NCBI RefSeq assembly: GCF_035916755.1
Contig: NZ_JAYWIX010000002.1
Span: 1 to 64,000 of the forward strand
Source of the DNA: Rothia sp035916755
GTDB lineage: Bacteria > Actinomycetota > Actinomycetes > Actinomycetales > Micrococcaceae
DNA length: 64,000 nt
Direction: 5' to 3'
Shown: positions 1 through 8,794 of the stretch, piece after piece
Layout: every line of letters starts with the position of its first letter
How positions within the stretch are numbered: the stretch's first letter is position 1
Notes under the pieces: model-generated
Database searches by the model: none
The model's input: the letters and a program-made list of their open reading frames with translations, nothing else
Told to the model about the DNA's origin: nothing
Translations under genes and position numbers: made by a program

Positions 1-95
<95 letters not shown>

Positions 96-160
96 AGTGA
101 AACACCAATATTTCTTGATATTACGAACATTAAATGGCGGAGACCCCTGGGAAATAAGCC

Positions 161-206
161 AAAGCTTCACCTGCACCTTCAGTGAAGGCACAGGTGAAGC
201 TTTTAT
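161..206. terminator. Hairpin terminator downstream of the nan operon
   Basis: A perfect 13-bp stem (161-173 with 191-203) encloses a smaller inner stem (CCTTC/GAAGG). On the plus strand it runs into TTTTATCT; on the minus strand the stem ends in TTT, so it can also stop the leftward sialic acid operon, whose last gene ends 35 bp away. Confidence 0.65.
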
Positions 207-240
207 CTACCCACCAGAGTTCCAAGAAACCAGGGGCGGG

Positions 241-927
241 CTAGCCCTTGAGGGCCTCCGTGAACCAACCCGTGATGGAGATGGGGTGGGTGATGGCTGT
301 GCCCACAACCACCGCGTGGGCACCGGCCTCCAGGGCCTGACGGGCCTGGGCCGGGGTGTGAATACGGCCCTCAGCAATCAGGGGAACACCCAGATCTAAA
401 TCTGCAATTGCTTCTAGCAGTTCCAGGTCAGGGCCTGCTGTCTTAGGGCGGGCATCGGTGTAGCCGGCTAGGGTGGTTCCAATAAAGTCAGCGCCAGCGT
501 CAGCGGCGGCCTGGGCAGATTCTAGCGAGTCGCAGTCTGCCATGACCAGGGCGGGGGAGTTCTGCTGAACTTCCTGAATAACCTGGCCCAGGCTCAGTCC
601 ATCGGGGCGTTCCCTTAGGGTTCCGTCAAGTGCCACAATGTGCGCCCCTGCCTGGGCGACGGCTAGGGCGTGGTGCAGGGTGGGGGTGATGAAGATTCCG
701 TGGTGGCCGTCCTTCCAGAGCCCGATGACGGGGACCTCAACGGCGGTGCGGGTGAACTGGATATCTGCCAGGCCCTGCACGCGTACGGCGGCGGCCCCGC
801 CGAGGACTGCTGAGGCGGCGACCTGGCCGGTGGTGCGGGGGTCGCGCATCGGTTCGCCGGGGTAGGCTTGGGCGGAGACGATGAGCTGGCCTGCGAGGAG
901 GTTGGTGAGCTGGTCGAGAGTGAACAC
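241..927 (-). CDS. nanE: N-acetylmannosamine-6-phosphate 2-epimerase
   Basis: Converts ManNAc-6-phosphate to GlcNAc-6-phosphate in cytosolic sialic acid catabolism. The 228-residue protein is a single TIM barrel of the usual NanE length, with the conserved GLWK segment carrying the probable catalytic lysine (about residue 72) and the AEGRIHTP segment with the probable catalytic glutamate near residue 185. I place the start at the GTG at 925-927 because an AGGA ribosome site precedes it; the open frame continues upstream, but only by reading through nanK out of frame. It starts 10 bp after the nanK stop and is the last gene of the leftward nan operon. Confidence 0.9.
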   Translation of the reverse strand: MFTLDQLTNLLAGQLIVSAQAYPGEPMRDPRTTGQVAASAVLGGAAAVRVQGLADIQFTRTAVEVPVIGLWKDGHHGIFITPTLHHALAVAQAGAHIVALDGTLRERPDGLSLGQVIQEVQQNSPALVMADCDSLESAQAAADAGADFIGTTLAGYTDARPKTAGPDLELLEAIADLDLGVPLIAEGRIHTPAQARQALEAGAHAVVVGTAITHPISITGWFTEALKG

Positions 928-937
928 GGTGTTTTTC

Positions 938-1873
938 CTAGCGGGTGGCAAAGTCGGGGATGAGGGTGGCGGCGCCGAGCAGGGGGGCGTCGGAGCCCAG
1001 GGTTGCGCGGACGATGGTGGTTTCGGCTGCCTGGCCCAGGGCGGCGCCGAGGTAGGCGGCGGCCATGTCGTTCCACCAGCGGGTGCCGAGGTTGACCACG
1101 CCGCCTGAGACGACGATGAGGTGGGGGTCAAGGATGGTGGCTAGGTCGCCGAGGGCGATGCCTGCGGCCCGGGCTCCGAGGGCGATGGCGTCGGAGGCGA
1201 TGGAGTCTCCGGCATCGGCCAGGTGTTCGAGGTCGAAGAGGTTTGCTGCGGGGTTTTCGCCGCCCAGGCGGTGGTAGCTGGTGACGATGCCGGTTCCTGA
1301 TGCAACGGCTTCTACGTGGCCTGCTCCGCCGCAGGTGCAGTCGATGCCCACGGCCCAGGGGGATGAGAAGTGGCCGACATGCCCGGCGAGGGAGTGGGCT
1401 CCTCGCATTTGGGTGCCGCCGTTGATGTAGGACCCGCCGACTCCGGTGCCGAAGGCAACCATGAGGCTGGTTTCGGCAGCGGCGGTGGCACCCCGCCAGG
1501 CTTCGCCCAGGGCGTGGGCGTGGACGTCGTTGACGGCGTAGGCGGGTAGGCCGGTGCGGTCGGTGACGATGGCTGCTAGCGGGGTGCCGCTCCAGTTGTG
1601 GATGAGGTTGGCTGCGGTGATGACCTGCCCTTCTTCACCGATGACTCCGGCGGACCCGATTCCGATGCCAACGGGCTGGTAGCCGCGGCTGCGGGCCAGA
1701 CCGGCAAGGTCTGCGAGGGCGGACGCGGTGTGCTCAGCGAGTTTGATCCCTCCGGCTTGGGCTTGGGTGGGGATTTTGTCGCGGTGCAGGACGTCGCCGG
1801 TGGGGGAGACGATGCCGAGGGCGGTTTTGGTGCCGCCGAGGTCTGCGGTGAGTGCTACGGGCTGGTTGGTCAT
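938..1873 (-). CDS. nanK: ROK-family N-acetylmannosamine kinase
   Basis: Predicted to phosphorylate ManNAc for the following epimerase. The 311-residue protein has the ROK phosphate loop DLGGTK (residues 11-16), a GTGVGG segment and a ROK zinc signature. The zinc motif is unusual: the family normally has C-x-C-G-x-x-G-C-x-E, but here the third cysteine is a histidine (CTCGGAGHVE). The usual NDANAAALGE segment reads NDVHAHALGE. ManNAc specificity is inferred from its position between nanE and the nanA-like gene; sequence alone would also allow glucokinase or fructokinase activity. Confidence 0.8.
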   Translation of the reverse strand: MTNQPVALTADLGGTKTALGIVSPTGDVLHRDKIPTQAQAGGIKLAEHTASALADLAGLARSRGYQPVGIGIGSAGVIGEEGQVITAANLIHNWSGTPLAAIVTDRTGLPAYAVNDVHAHALGEAWRGATAAAETSLMVAFGTGVGGSYINGGTQMRGAHSLAGHVGHFSSPWAVGIDCTCGGAGHVEAVASGTGIVTSYHRLGGENPAANLFDLEHLADAGDSIASDAIALGARAAGIALGDLATILDPHLIVVSGGVVNLGTRWWNDMAAAYLGAALGQAAETTIVRATLGSDAPLLGAATLIPDFATR

Positions 1874-1902
1874 GAAAGCGTCCCTTTCTCAGGTGGAGGG
1901 GG

Positions 1903-2823
1903 CTAGATGAGCTCTACTGATTCGACGATGGCGCGGATGCGTTGGGTTTCGGTGTCGCCGAGGGTTTCCATGGGCTGGGACATGGTGTTGGAGTCAAGAA
2001 CTCCCATGACCTGCAGGGCGGTTTTGAAGGCGCCAAGGCCTGCTGCACCGCCGGAGACGCTGGGGGTTTCGACAAAGACGATGTCGAAGAGCTTAGCCAG
2101 GCGGTCCTGTTCAGTGCGGGCGGTTTCCCAGTCGCCTGCGCGGGCTGCCTCGTAGAGGCGCTTGTAGCCTGCGGGGTCGACGTTGCCGAGACCGGGGACC
2201 AGGCCTGCGGCGCCTGAGAGCATGGCCCCATCGCAAACAACTTCGTGGCCGGTGAAGGCGGCGAAACCGTCGATGTCGCGGGTGGCGAGGACGAGCTGGC
2301 GGAAGGAGACGTCGTCGCCGGATGAGTCTTTAACGCCCGCAATAACGCCCTCGCGGGCTAGCTTGGTGAGCAGGGGCAGCGGGAGCTTCTGCTTGGTACG
2401 GACGGGTACGTCGTAGGCGAAGACGGGCACGTCGACGGCATCGGCGATGGCGCGAAAGTGGCGTTCCTCTTCGAAGGCGTTGTCGATGGCATAGAACTGG
2501 CTGGTGACCACGATGGCGTCGCCACCGATGGCTAGTAGGCGCTGGGCTTCATCGATGACGCGGGCGGTGGTCATATCGTTGATGCCGACGATGAGGGGGA
2601 CCCGGCCGTCGATGGCCTCCACACAGGTTGTGAGCACGGTTTCGCGTTCTTCGTTGGTCAGGTAGAGGACCTCGGATGAGGAACCCAGGGCGAAGATGCC
2701 GTCTACTCCGCCGTCGATGAGGTGGTCAATGAGGCGGCGCAGGGAGGGAATGTCGAGGGCACCGTCAGCGGTACGGGGGGTGAGCAGGGGCGGGATGACG
2801 CCGGAGAAAGCGGGAGCGGTCAT
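1903..2823 (-). CDS. nanA: DHDPS/NanA-family aldolase, probable N-acetylneuraminate lyase
   Basis: Expected to split N-acetylneuraminate into pyruvate and ManNAc, the entry step of the pathway. The 306-residue barrel has the family's Schiff-base lysine in GVKDSSGD and the tyrosine in FAYDVP. The carboxylate-binding loop reads GSSSEV instead of GSTGE, so it is not a canonical lyase or dihydrodipicolinate synthase. Its place between the kinase/epimerase pair and a Sat-type transporter supports the lyase role. A short hairpin (arms 2853-2859 and 2876-2882) separates it from the transporter ATPase gene upstream. A different 2-keto-acid aldolase remains possible. Confidence 0.72.
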   Translation of the reverse strand: MTAPAFSGVIPPLLTPRTADGALDIPSLRRLIDHLIDGGVDGIFALGSSSEVLYLTNEERETVLTTCVEAIDGRVPLIVGINDMTTARVIDEAQRLLAIGGDAIVVTSQFYAIDNAFEEERHFRAIADAVDVPVFAYDVPVRTKQKLPLPLLTKLAREGVIAGVKDSSGDDVSFRQLVLATRDIDGFAAFTGHEVVCDGAMLSGAAGLVPGLGNVDPAGYKRLYEAARAGDWETARTEQDRLAKLFDIVFVETPSVSGGAAGLGAFKTALQVMGVLDSNTMSQPMETLGDTETQRIRAIVESVELI

Positions 2824-2897
2824 GGGGTGTTCTCCTTGGTGGGGTGGGGACAGCGCAGTGGCTCGACTGTGAAGTACTGCGCCGCCCGGATGGTTAG

Positions 2898-3764
2898 TTA
2901 GACGTGGAGCAGGGTGGGGGCTGCCCCGAGCAGGGTGCGGGTGTAGTCCTGGCTGGGGGTGTCGAAGACCTGTTCGGCGCTGCCTTCTTCGACGATCTTT
3001 CCCTTATTCATCACGCAGATACGGTCAGAGACGTAGCGGACGGTCTGAATGTCGTGAGAAATGAAGACCATGCCGAGGAAGAGCTCTTCCTTGAGATCTG
3101 AGAGCAGGTTGAGCACCTGGGCGCGCACCGAGACGTCGAGGGCGCTGGTGGGCTCGTCCGCCACAATGACCTTGGGTTCTAGGGCCAGGGCGCGGGCGAT
3201 GGCGACGCGCTGGCGCTGGCCGCCGGAGATCTGGGAGGGCAGGGCATCCGCTGCTGAGGCGGGTAGGCCCACCAGGTGTAGGAGCTCGCGGACGCGGCGG
3301 TCGCGCCCGGCCTTGTCACCGATGCCGTGTACGTCCAGGGGGTCCTTGAGGATGTCTTGCACGGTCATGCGAGGGTTGAGGGCGGTGGAGGGGTCCTGGA
3401 AGACGATGGAAACGTCCGAACCGAACTCCTTGCGCAGGGCGGCGTTGCGCTTGAGGGCGCTTTTACCCTTGAAGAGCACGTCGCCGCCGGTGGGCTTTTG
3501 CAGGCCCACGATGAGGGAGGCCAGGGTGGACTTGCCGCAGCCCGATTCGCCGACCAGGCCGATGGTTTCGCCACGGCGGACGGCCAGGTTCACCCCGTCC
3601 ACAGCCTTGACGATATTGGGCTTGAAGATGCCGCCGGTACGGGCCCGGTAGTGTACCTGCACGTCTTTGAGCTCGATGATGGGTTCGCTGACGCGGCGGA
3701 CGGCGGCCCGGCCGGTGGTGTTGAGCAGGTTTTCTGCTGCGGGGGTCACAGGTTGGGTGTTCAT
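2898..3764 (-). CDS. ABC transporter ATPase, Opp/Dpp type (SatD-like)
   Basis: ATP-binding subunit of a peptide/sialic-acid type importer. The 288-residue protein has Walker A GLVGESGCGKS, signature SGGQRQRVAIARAL, and Walker B VIVADEPTSALD. Its start overlaps the stop of the preceding permease-ATPase fusion by 4 bp, so the two are probably translationally coupled and form the two nucleotide-binding sites of one complex. Gene order matches SatABCD-type sialic acid transporters; the substrate is inferred from that and from the nan genes. Confidence 0.85.
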   Translation of the reverse strand: MNTQPVTPAAENLLNTTGRAAVRRVSEPIIELKDVQVHYRARTGGIFKPNIVKAVDGVNLAVRRGETIGLVGESGCGKSTLASLIVGLQKPTGGDVLFKGKSALKRNAALRKEFGSDVSIVFQDPSTALNPRMTVQDILKDPLDVHGIGDKAGRDRRVRELLHLVGLPASAADALPSQISGGQRQRVAIARALALEPKVIVADEPTSALDVSVRAQVLNLLSDLKEELFLGMVFISHDIQTVRYVSDRICVMNKGKIVEEGSAEQVFDTPSQDYTRTLLGAAPTLLHV

Positions 3765-5854
3765 GCTGTCTCCTGTGAGGTAGGGGCGGGGGCCAGGTGG
3801 GAGGCCCAGTGGTGGTCGGTATCGCCGGTGACGGGGGTGAAGACCAGCTTCTGCTCGGGGTCAGCGTCGGGGCGCTGGGAGCGGGGGGCGAAGCGGTCGC
3901 CGGTGGCGAAGTCGGAGGGGGAGGGCACGGTGCCGGGAATCTGGTAGAGGCGCTCTGAGCCGGACTCGATGGAGAGCACAGAGCCGAGCAGGCCCCGGGT
4001 GTACTCGTGCATGGGGTTGCTCAGGAGCTGGCTGGTGGCGCCTGCTTCTACGATTTGGCCGGCGTACATGACCGAGATTCGGTGGGCGACCTGGGCTACC
4101 AGGGCTAGGTCGTGGGATACGAAGATCATGGCGAAGCCCAGCTGTTCCCGCAGCTCGTTAAGGAGCTTAATAACCTCGGCCTGGACGGTGACATCGAGGG
4201 CCGTTGTGGGCTCGTCGGCAATGACCAGCTTGGGGGAGCGGGACAGGGCCATAGCGATGAGGACGCGCTGGCGCTGACCGCCGGAGAGCTCGTGGGGGTA
4301 GGAGGCCAGGGTACGCTCGGGGTCGAGCTTGACCAGGCGCAGGAGCTCTTCGGGGCTCTTGCGGCCACCGCGGCGGGTGAGCTGCTTCATCTGGTCCTTG
4401 ATGAGCATGGAGGGGTTCAGGGAACTCAGGGCGTCCTGGTAGACCATGGAAATCACTGAGCCACGCAGCTTCTGGAAGTCGTCCTCTGAGGCCCCCACCA
4501 GTTCCTGGCCCTCAAAGAGCACGGAACCGGTAATCTTGGCCTTCTTATCGAGCAGGCCGATAATCGCCAGGGAGGTGATGGACTTACCCGAACCGGATTC
4601 ACCGACCAGGCCCATAGTCTGGCCCTCGGTGACGGTGAAGGAGACCCGGTCAACGACCGGAGTGTCGCCGAAGCGTTCGGGGAAGTAGATGGAGAGGTCC
4701 TTGACTTCCAGGATGACGCGGGCGGACGCGTCCGCCCGCAGCCGGTCGGTGCGGCGGGCTTCTGCCCCCTTGAGCTCTTCAAGCACACCTGCCAGGTTAG
4801 CTGCGGCGACGGCGTCCCTTTCGGCTGCCGAGCGGGAGCCAGCGTGCTTGATGGGCCCGCCCCAGGGGGCGGCATCCTGCCCTTGTGCCTCGGGGGAGGT
4901 GGCCGCGATGGACTTGTCGTCGGCGGTGGAGGGTGCTGCGGTCAGAGCACCGGCGGTGTTGCCAGCCATAACGGAGGAGTCGTCAATCTTGACCTTGCGG
5001 CGCAGCTTGGGGTTGACCATGGCGTCGGTCATGCCCTCAGAGAGCACGTTGAGGGCCAGCACGGTCAGCAGGATGACAGCACCTGCGAAGGTGGTAGCCC
5101 ACCAGCCGCCTGCCAGTACCAGGGCACGGCCGTCGGCGATGACGTTACCCCAGGAGGGGTTGGGCGGGCGCACACCGGCTGAGAGGAAGCTCAGAGATGC
5201 CTCCAAGATGATGGCATCGGCGACCATGACGGTAGCGAAGACCAGTACGGGGGCGATGGTGTTGCGGACGACGTGCTTGAGCAGGATGTAGAAGCGGGGG
5301 GCTCCCATGACGCGCTCAGCACGCACGTAGTCTTCGTCCCAGGCAGCGAGCACCTGGGCGCGGACCACGCGGGCCAGCTGCGGGGTGTAGACCACGGCGA
5401 TGGTGAAGATGATGGTGCCTACCGAGTTACCCAGGGAAGCCAGCAAGACGGCTGCCAGGGCAATGCCGGGGAAGGCCATGAGCACGTCCATGACGCGCAT
5501 AATTAGCTCGGAGACGAACTTGGAGCTGGTCGCTGCTAGGGCACCGAGAATGCCGCCCATGATGAGAGCTAGGGCAACAGCACCCAGGCCGACCTGCAGG
5601 GAGGCGCGGGCACCGTACATGAGACGGGAGAGGATGTCGCGGCCCTGGCGGTCGGTACCGAAGAGGTACTCGGAGTTGGGTGCACCGATGGGGGCACCTG
5701 TGGAGGCTAGCGGGTCGTGGGGGGCCAGCCAGGGGGCAAAAATTGCGACCAGGGCGATGATGGCGAGGAAGCTGAGGGCGATTTTAGAGCCTGTGGGGAG
5801 CGCCCTGAATCGGATGCCTGGCGCTGAGAGGCGTTCTGCTAGTCCGCTACGCAT
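3761..5854 (-). CDS. Fused ABC permease-ATPase (SatC-like)
   Basis: One 697-residue chain holds a DppC-type membrane domain (about residues 1-295, transmembrane helices and the permease EAA-like loop around residues 160-185), an Ala/Ser-rich linker (about 295-385) and a DppD-type ATPase (about 385-697) with Walker A GLVGESGSGKS, signature SGGQRQRVLIA and Walker B LVIADEPTTALD. This fusion is characteristic of Sat-type sialic acid transporters such as Haemophilus ducreyi SatC, where the other subunits are separate as here. It starts 2 bp after the satB-like stop. Confidence 0.88.
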   Translation of the reverse strand: MRSGLAERLSAPGIRFRALPTGSKIALSFLAIIALVAIFAPWLAPHDPLASTGAPIGAPNSEYLFGTDRQGRDILSRLMYGARASLQVGLGAVALALIMGGILGALAATSSKFVSELIMRVMDVLMAFPGIALAAVLLASLGNSVGTIIFTIAVVYTPQLARVVRAQVLAAWDEDYVRAERVMGAPRFYILLKHVVRNTIAPVLVFATVMVADAIILEASLSFLSAGVRPPNPSWGNVIADGRALVLAGGWWATTFAGAVILLTVLALNVLSEGMTDAMVNPKLRRKVKIDDSSVMAGNTAGALTAAPSTADDKSIAATSPEAQGQDAAPWGGPIKHAGSRSAAERDAVAAANLAGVLEELKGAEARRTDRLRADASARVILEVKDLSIYFPERFGDTPVVDRVSFTVTEGQTMGLVGESGSGKSITSLAIIGLLDKKAKITGSVLFEGQELVGASEDDFQKLRGSVISMVYQDALSSLNPSMLIKDQMKQLTRRGGRKSPEELLRLVKLDPERTLASYPHELSGGQRQRVLIAMALSRSPKLVIADEPTTALDVTVQAEVIKLLNELREQLGFAMIFVSHDLALVAQVAHRISVMYAGQIVEAGATSQLLSNPMHEYTRGLLGSVLSIESGSERLYQIPGTVPSPSDFATGDRFAPRSQRPDADPEQKLVFTPVTGDTDHHWASHLAPAPTSQETA

Positions 5855-5856
5855 GG

Positions 5857-6810
5857 TTAGACGCTCCTGATACGGGGGTTGATGAGTAGGTAGAGCAGGT
5901 CAACGATGATGTTGACGAGCACAAAGGTGACTGCGATGGTGAGCACGACGCCCTGAACCAGGTTGATGTCGTTGCCGGTGATACCGATGAAGATGAGGTT
6001 GCCCATGCCGTTGAGGGAGAAAATCATTTCGATGACCACGGCGCCGCCGAGCAGGTAGCCGATGCGCAGACCGAGCACGGTGACCGGGGTGATGAGGGCG
6101 TTGCGCAGCACGTTCTTGGTGATGACCTCGCGGCGGGGTACGCCGTTGCCGATGGCGGTGCGCACGTAGTCCTTGTCGAGTTCTTCGACCATGGAGGTGC
6201 GGACGGTGCGGGTCAGCGAGGCGCTGACCGGGATAGCGAGGGCCACCGCGGGCAGGAACATGTGCGAGAGCCAGGTGCCAAAGCCGCTCCCGGGAGGGGC
6301 GGAGCCGCCGGTGGGGAACCAGCCCAGGCCCAGGGCGAAGTACTGAATCATCAGAATACCCAGCCAGAAGGAGGGGGTTGCGATGGAGGCCATGGAGAGC
6401 ACACGGATAATCTGGTCGGGCCAGCGGTCGCGGTAGAGGGCGGCGATGACGCCGAGAATCAGGGAGGCTACCGCCGCAATCAGCACGCCCAGGAAAGTCA
6501 GCTGCAAGGTGGTGGGGAAGGCGACCTTGATCTGGTCGATGACGGGTTGAGCCGGCGGAGTGGTCATGCCCAGGTCGAATCGGATAAGCCGGGAGAGGAA
6601 GGCGAAGTACTGGACGATGAGCGGGTCGTTGAGGCCCCGTGACTCTCGGTAGGCTTCTTTGGCTTCTTCTGAGGCACCCTCACCCAGGGCGATGGTTGCC
6701 GGGTCCCCGGGGGTGAATTGCAGGATGACGAAGACCAAGATGGTGACGCCCAGAATCATGATGGGCAGGGCGATAAGGCGCCTGCCGAGCAGTCTGAGAA
6801 AGTTTGACAC
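5857..6810 (-). CDS. ABC transporter permease, DppB type (SatB-like)
   Basis: Integral membrane subunit, 317 residues, about six predicted helices. It opens with the DppB-type N-terminus (RRLIALPIMILGVTILVF), carries the QFTPGDPA segment near residue 32, and ends with NPRIRSV typical of the family. It should pair with the permease half of the downstream fusion. A strong hairpin at 6900-6939 lies between it and the binding-protein gene, which may lower expression of the membrane genes relative to the lipoprotein. Confidence 0.88.
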   Translation of the reverse strand: MSNFLRLLGRRLIALPIMILGVTILVFVILQFTPGDPATIALGEGASEEAKEAYRESRGLNDPLIVQYFAFLSRLIRFDLGMTTPPAQPVIDQIKVAFPTTLQLTFLGVLIAAVASLILGVIAALYRDRWPDQIIRVLSMASIATPSFWLGILMIQYFALGLGWFPTGGSAPPGSGFGTWLSHMFLPAVALAIPVSASLTRTVRTSMVEELDKDYVRTAIGNGVPRREVITKNVLRNALITPVTVLGLRIGYLLGGAVVIEMIFSLNGMGNLIFIGITGNDINLVQGVVLTIAVTFVLVNIIVDLLYLLINPRIRSV

Positions 6811-6899
6811 GGGTCTGGCTCCCTAAAGTTTTTAGGACGGAGCCGGGGCGGCTCGGGGGTATGATGGGCGGCCCCGGTGGGGTAAGAGGTCTTGTGTGG

Positions 6900-6939
6900 G
6901 CTCGGCACCTGCCCAAGAGTGGGCGGGCAGGTGCCGAGC
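6900..6939. terminator. Intercistronic hairpin between binding-protein and permease genes
   Basis: A perfect 15-bp GC-rich stem (6900-6914 with 6925-6939) with a 10-base loop sits in the 226-bp gap between the lipoprotein gene and the permease gene. No T-run follows on the minus strand, so it may act as an attenuator or an RNA-stabilising 3' end rather than a full terminator. Confidence 0.6.
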
Positions 6940-7036
6940 AGGGTGTGAAAAGGGGATGTAATGTGTGGAATTGGGATGCCCTTTTCACGGGGTACCGGGT
7001 AAACCAGCTGGGGGAGGCTGGTGCCGGTGGAACCAC

Positions 7037-8647
7037 CTAGGCCTGGGTTGTGCCTACGTTCTGGAAGGACAGGCCGGTGGTGGGAATGGGGGCGAAGTCG
7101 GTGAGGGTATCAGCCGACCAGGCGGCGGGCAGCTTGCGGTGGAAGAGGGGGTAGAGGGGGACGTTCTCTGCCACGATGTCGAAGATGCCCTTCCAGTCGG
7201 GGCTGTCAGATGCGACAGCCTCGGCCATGGCATCCTGCAGCTGGGTGTACTCGGCGGTGGTTGACCAGCGGAAGCGCTTTTCGGGCCAGGTGGCACCGCG
7301 GTACCACCAGGAGAGCAACAGATCGGGGTCGTTGCCGAAGACGGAGGGGTCGCCGGGGGCCAGGACGACGTCGAAGTCGCCGGTGTCGACGTAGTCGGAG
7401 TAGAGGGAGGAGCTCTGGGAGTCCTGCAGGTTGACCTCGATACCGGCGTCCTTCAGGGATTCCTGAACCAGCTGGGAGCACTGCTTGACCCAGTCATGGT
7501 CGGTGGTGCGCAGGGTGATGGAGAGGTTCTCGACCCCGGCGTCCTTGAGCAGCTGCTGGGCCCTGGCCTTGTCGTAGCTGTAGACGGTGGAGGCCTCGGC
7601 GTAGTCGGGGTGTTCCTTGTGCAGGAAGGAGGTGGCTGCGGTGGCGTTGCCTAGCAAGCCGGTGGAGATAACTTTCTCGATGTCGATGGCGTAGAAGAGG
7701 GCCTGGCGAACTTCCTTCTTATCGAAGGGAGCCTTGGCACAGTTGAACATCATGAAGAGCAGACCGAAAGACTGAACCGACTCGACAGTAACGCCGTTGG
7801 TGTTCTCCAGTACGGGGATGCTGTCGTAGGGCACGGACTCGATGGCCTGGACGCGCTGGGAGCTCATGGCGGTAACACGGGCTGAGGACTCTACCAGAAT
7901 CAGCCACTTCATGTTCTTGGCCAGGGCGGGGCGGGGGCCGTTGTAGTCGTCGAAGCGCTCAAAGGCGATGTGATCACCCTTGGTGGCAGAAACGAACTTG
8001 TAGGGGCCCGAACCGATGGGGCTGGCTCCGAAAGCCTCAATGTCGTCGCTGGCCGAGGCGGGCATGATGTTGACCAGGGCGATACGGTCAGCGAAGAGGG
8101 GGAAGGGCTGGTTGAGCTTGAACTCTACGGTGGCATCGTCAACAGCGGTGACGGTGTCGATGAAGTAGAGGAACTGGCTGAAGAGGGATTCTTCTGAGGT
8201 GTAGAGCTCGAAGGTCTTGACAACGTCTGCTGCGGTAACAGCTGCACCGTCGTGGAACTTAGCGCCCTCGCGCAGGGAGACACGGTAGGTGGTCTCGTCA
8301 ACGACCTCGGGGTCGCCGGTTGCCAGGGCATTGTAGCGCTCGCGGGTGGCAGGGTCGAGGCCGTAGAGGCCTTCGAAGATGTGCATGTTGGCGGCGAAGG
8401 GGGCGGCCCCTGATGCCTGTGAGGGGTCGAAGGTGGTGGAGACGTCGTAGGCGATGGCGGCGGTGATGGTGCCGTCGTTGTTGGCACCTGCGGCGCTGCC
8501 GCTCGCGGACGAGTCGGTGGTGGTTGATGAGTTACCGCAGGCTGCGATGGAGGCGGCGAAGGCGGTTGCTGCGCTGATACCACCGGCGATCTTGAAGAAG
8601 CCGCGGCGTGAGGTGTCAAATTCTTTGACGCGGGTGAGCTGTGACAT
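7037..8647 (-). CDS. Solute-binding lipoprotein of Sat-type sialic acid transporter (SatA-like)
   Basis: A family 5 extracellular binding protein of 536 residues, the usual size for this group. The N-terminus combines a twin-arginine segment (RRGFFK, residues 14-19) with a hydrophobic stretch and a lipobox ending AAC at about residue 37, so it is probably Tat-exported and lipid-anchored. A low-complexity Ser/Thr/Ala linker follows. An AGGAG ribosome site precedes the ATG. As the first gene of the leftward operon it lies directly behind the promoter and palindrome at 8714-8770. Sialic acid as substrate is inferred from context; oligopeptides are the alternative. Confidence 0.82.
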   Translation of the reverse strand: MSQLTRVKEFDTSRRGFFKIAGGISAATAFAASIAACGNSSTTTDSSASGSAAGANNDGTITAAIAYDVSTTFDPSQASGAAPFAANMHIFEGLYGLDPATRERYNALATGDPEVVDETTYRVSLREGAKFHDGAAVTAADVVKTFELYTSEESLFSQFLYFIDTVTAVDDATVEFKLNQPFPLFADRIALVNIMPASASDDIEAFGASPIGSGPYKFVSATKGDHIAFERFDDYNGPRPALAKNMKWLILVESSARVTAMSSQRVQAIESVPYDSIPVLENTNGVTVESVQSFGLLFMMFNCAKAPFDKKEVRQALFYAIDIEKVISTGLLGNATAATSFLHKEHPDYAEASTVYSYDKARAQQLLKDAGVENLSITLRTTDHDWVKQCSQLVQESLKDAGIEVNLQDSQSSSLYSDYVDTGDFDVVLAPGDPSVFGNDPDLLLSWWYRGATWPEKRFRWSTTAEYTQLQDAMAEAVASDSPDWKGIFDIVAENVPLYPLFHRKLPAAWSADTLTDFAPIPTTGLSFQNVGTTQA

Positions 8648-8713
8648 CGATGTCTCACTCCTTTAGGGGGCAGCGCTCCTGGGGTGGAGCGGGAGGTTGT
8701 CTAACTAAAGTGG

Positions 8714-8731
8714 AGGTAGGACATCCTACCT
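8714..8731. promoter_or_regulatory. Perfect 18-bp palindrome, probable GntR/NanR operator
   Basis: Arms AGGTAGGA and TCCTACCT are separated by two bases. The site lies just downstream of the leftward -10 element, between the nan/sat operon and the divergent GntR gene, which is where a repressor of both would bind. Confidence 0.7.
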
Positions 8732-8740
8732 ATATCCTGT

Positions 8741-8770
8741 ATGGTAGTGACGAACGTCTAATTTGGTCAA
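8741..8770 (-). promoter_or_regulatory. Promoter of the nan/sat operon
   Basis: Reading leftward, TTGACC (8765-8770) and TACCAT (8741-8746) are 18 bp apart, a good match to a housekeeping promoter. The palindrome at 8714-8731 would cover the start of transcription. Confidence 0.6.
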
Positions 8771-8794
8771 GCAGAAGATGTAAGAATCAGTAGT

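Noticed and set aside
97..399. Plus-strand 100-residue open frame
   Set aside because: It crosses the terminator and the end of nanE in the wrong strand, and has no family features.
2898..6810. Dipeptide or oligopeptide importer as the main call
   Set aside because: The subunit types are Opp/Dpp, but the permease-ATPase fusion plus nan genes fit a Sat-type sialic acid transporter better. The peptide alternative is kept in the evidence.
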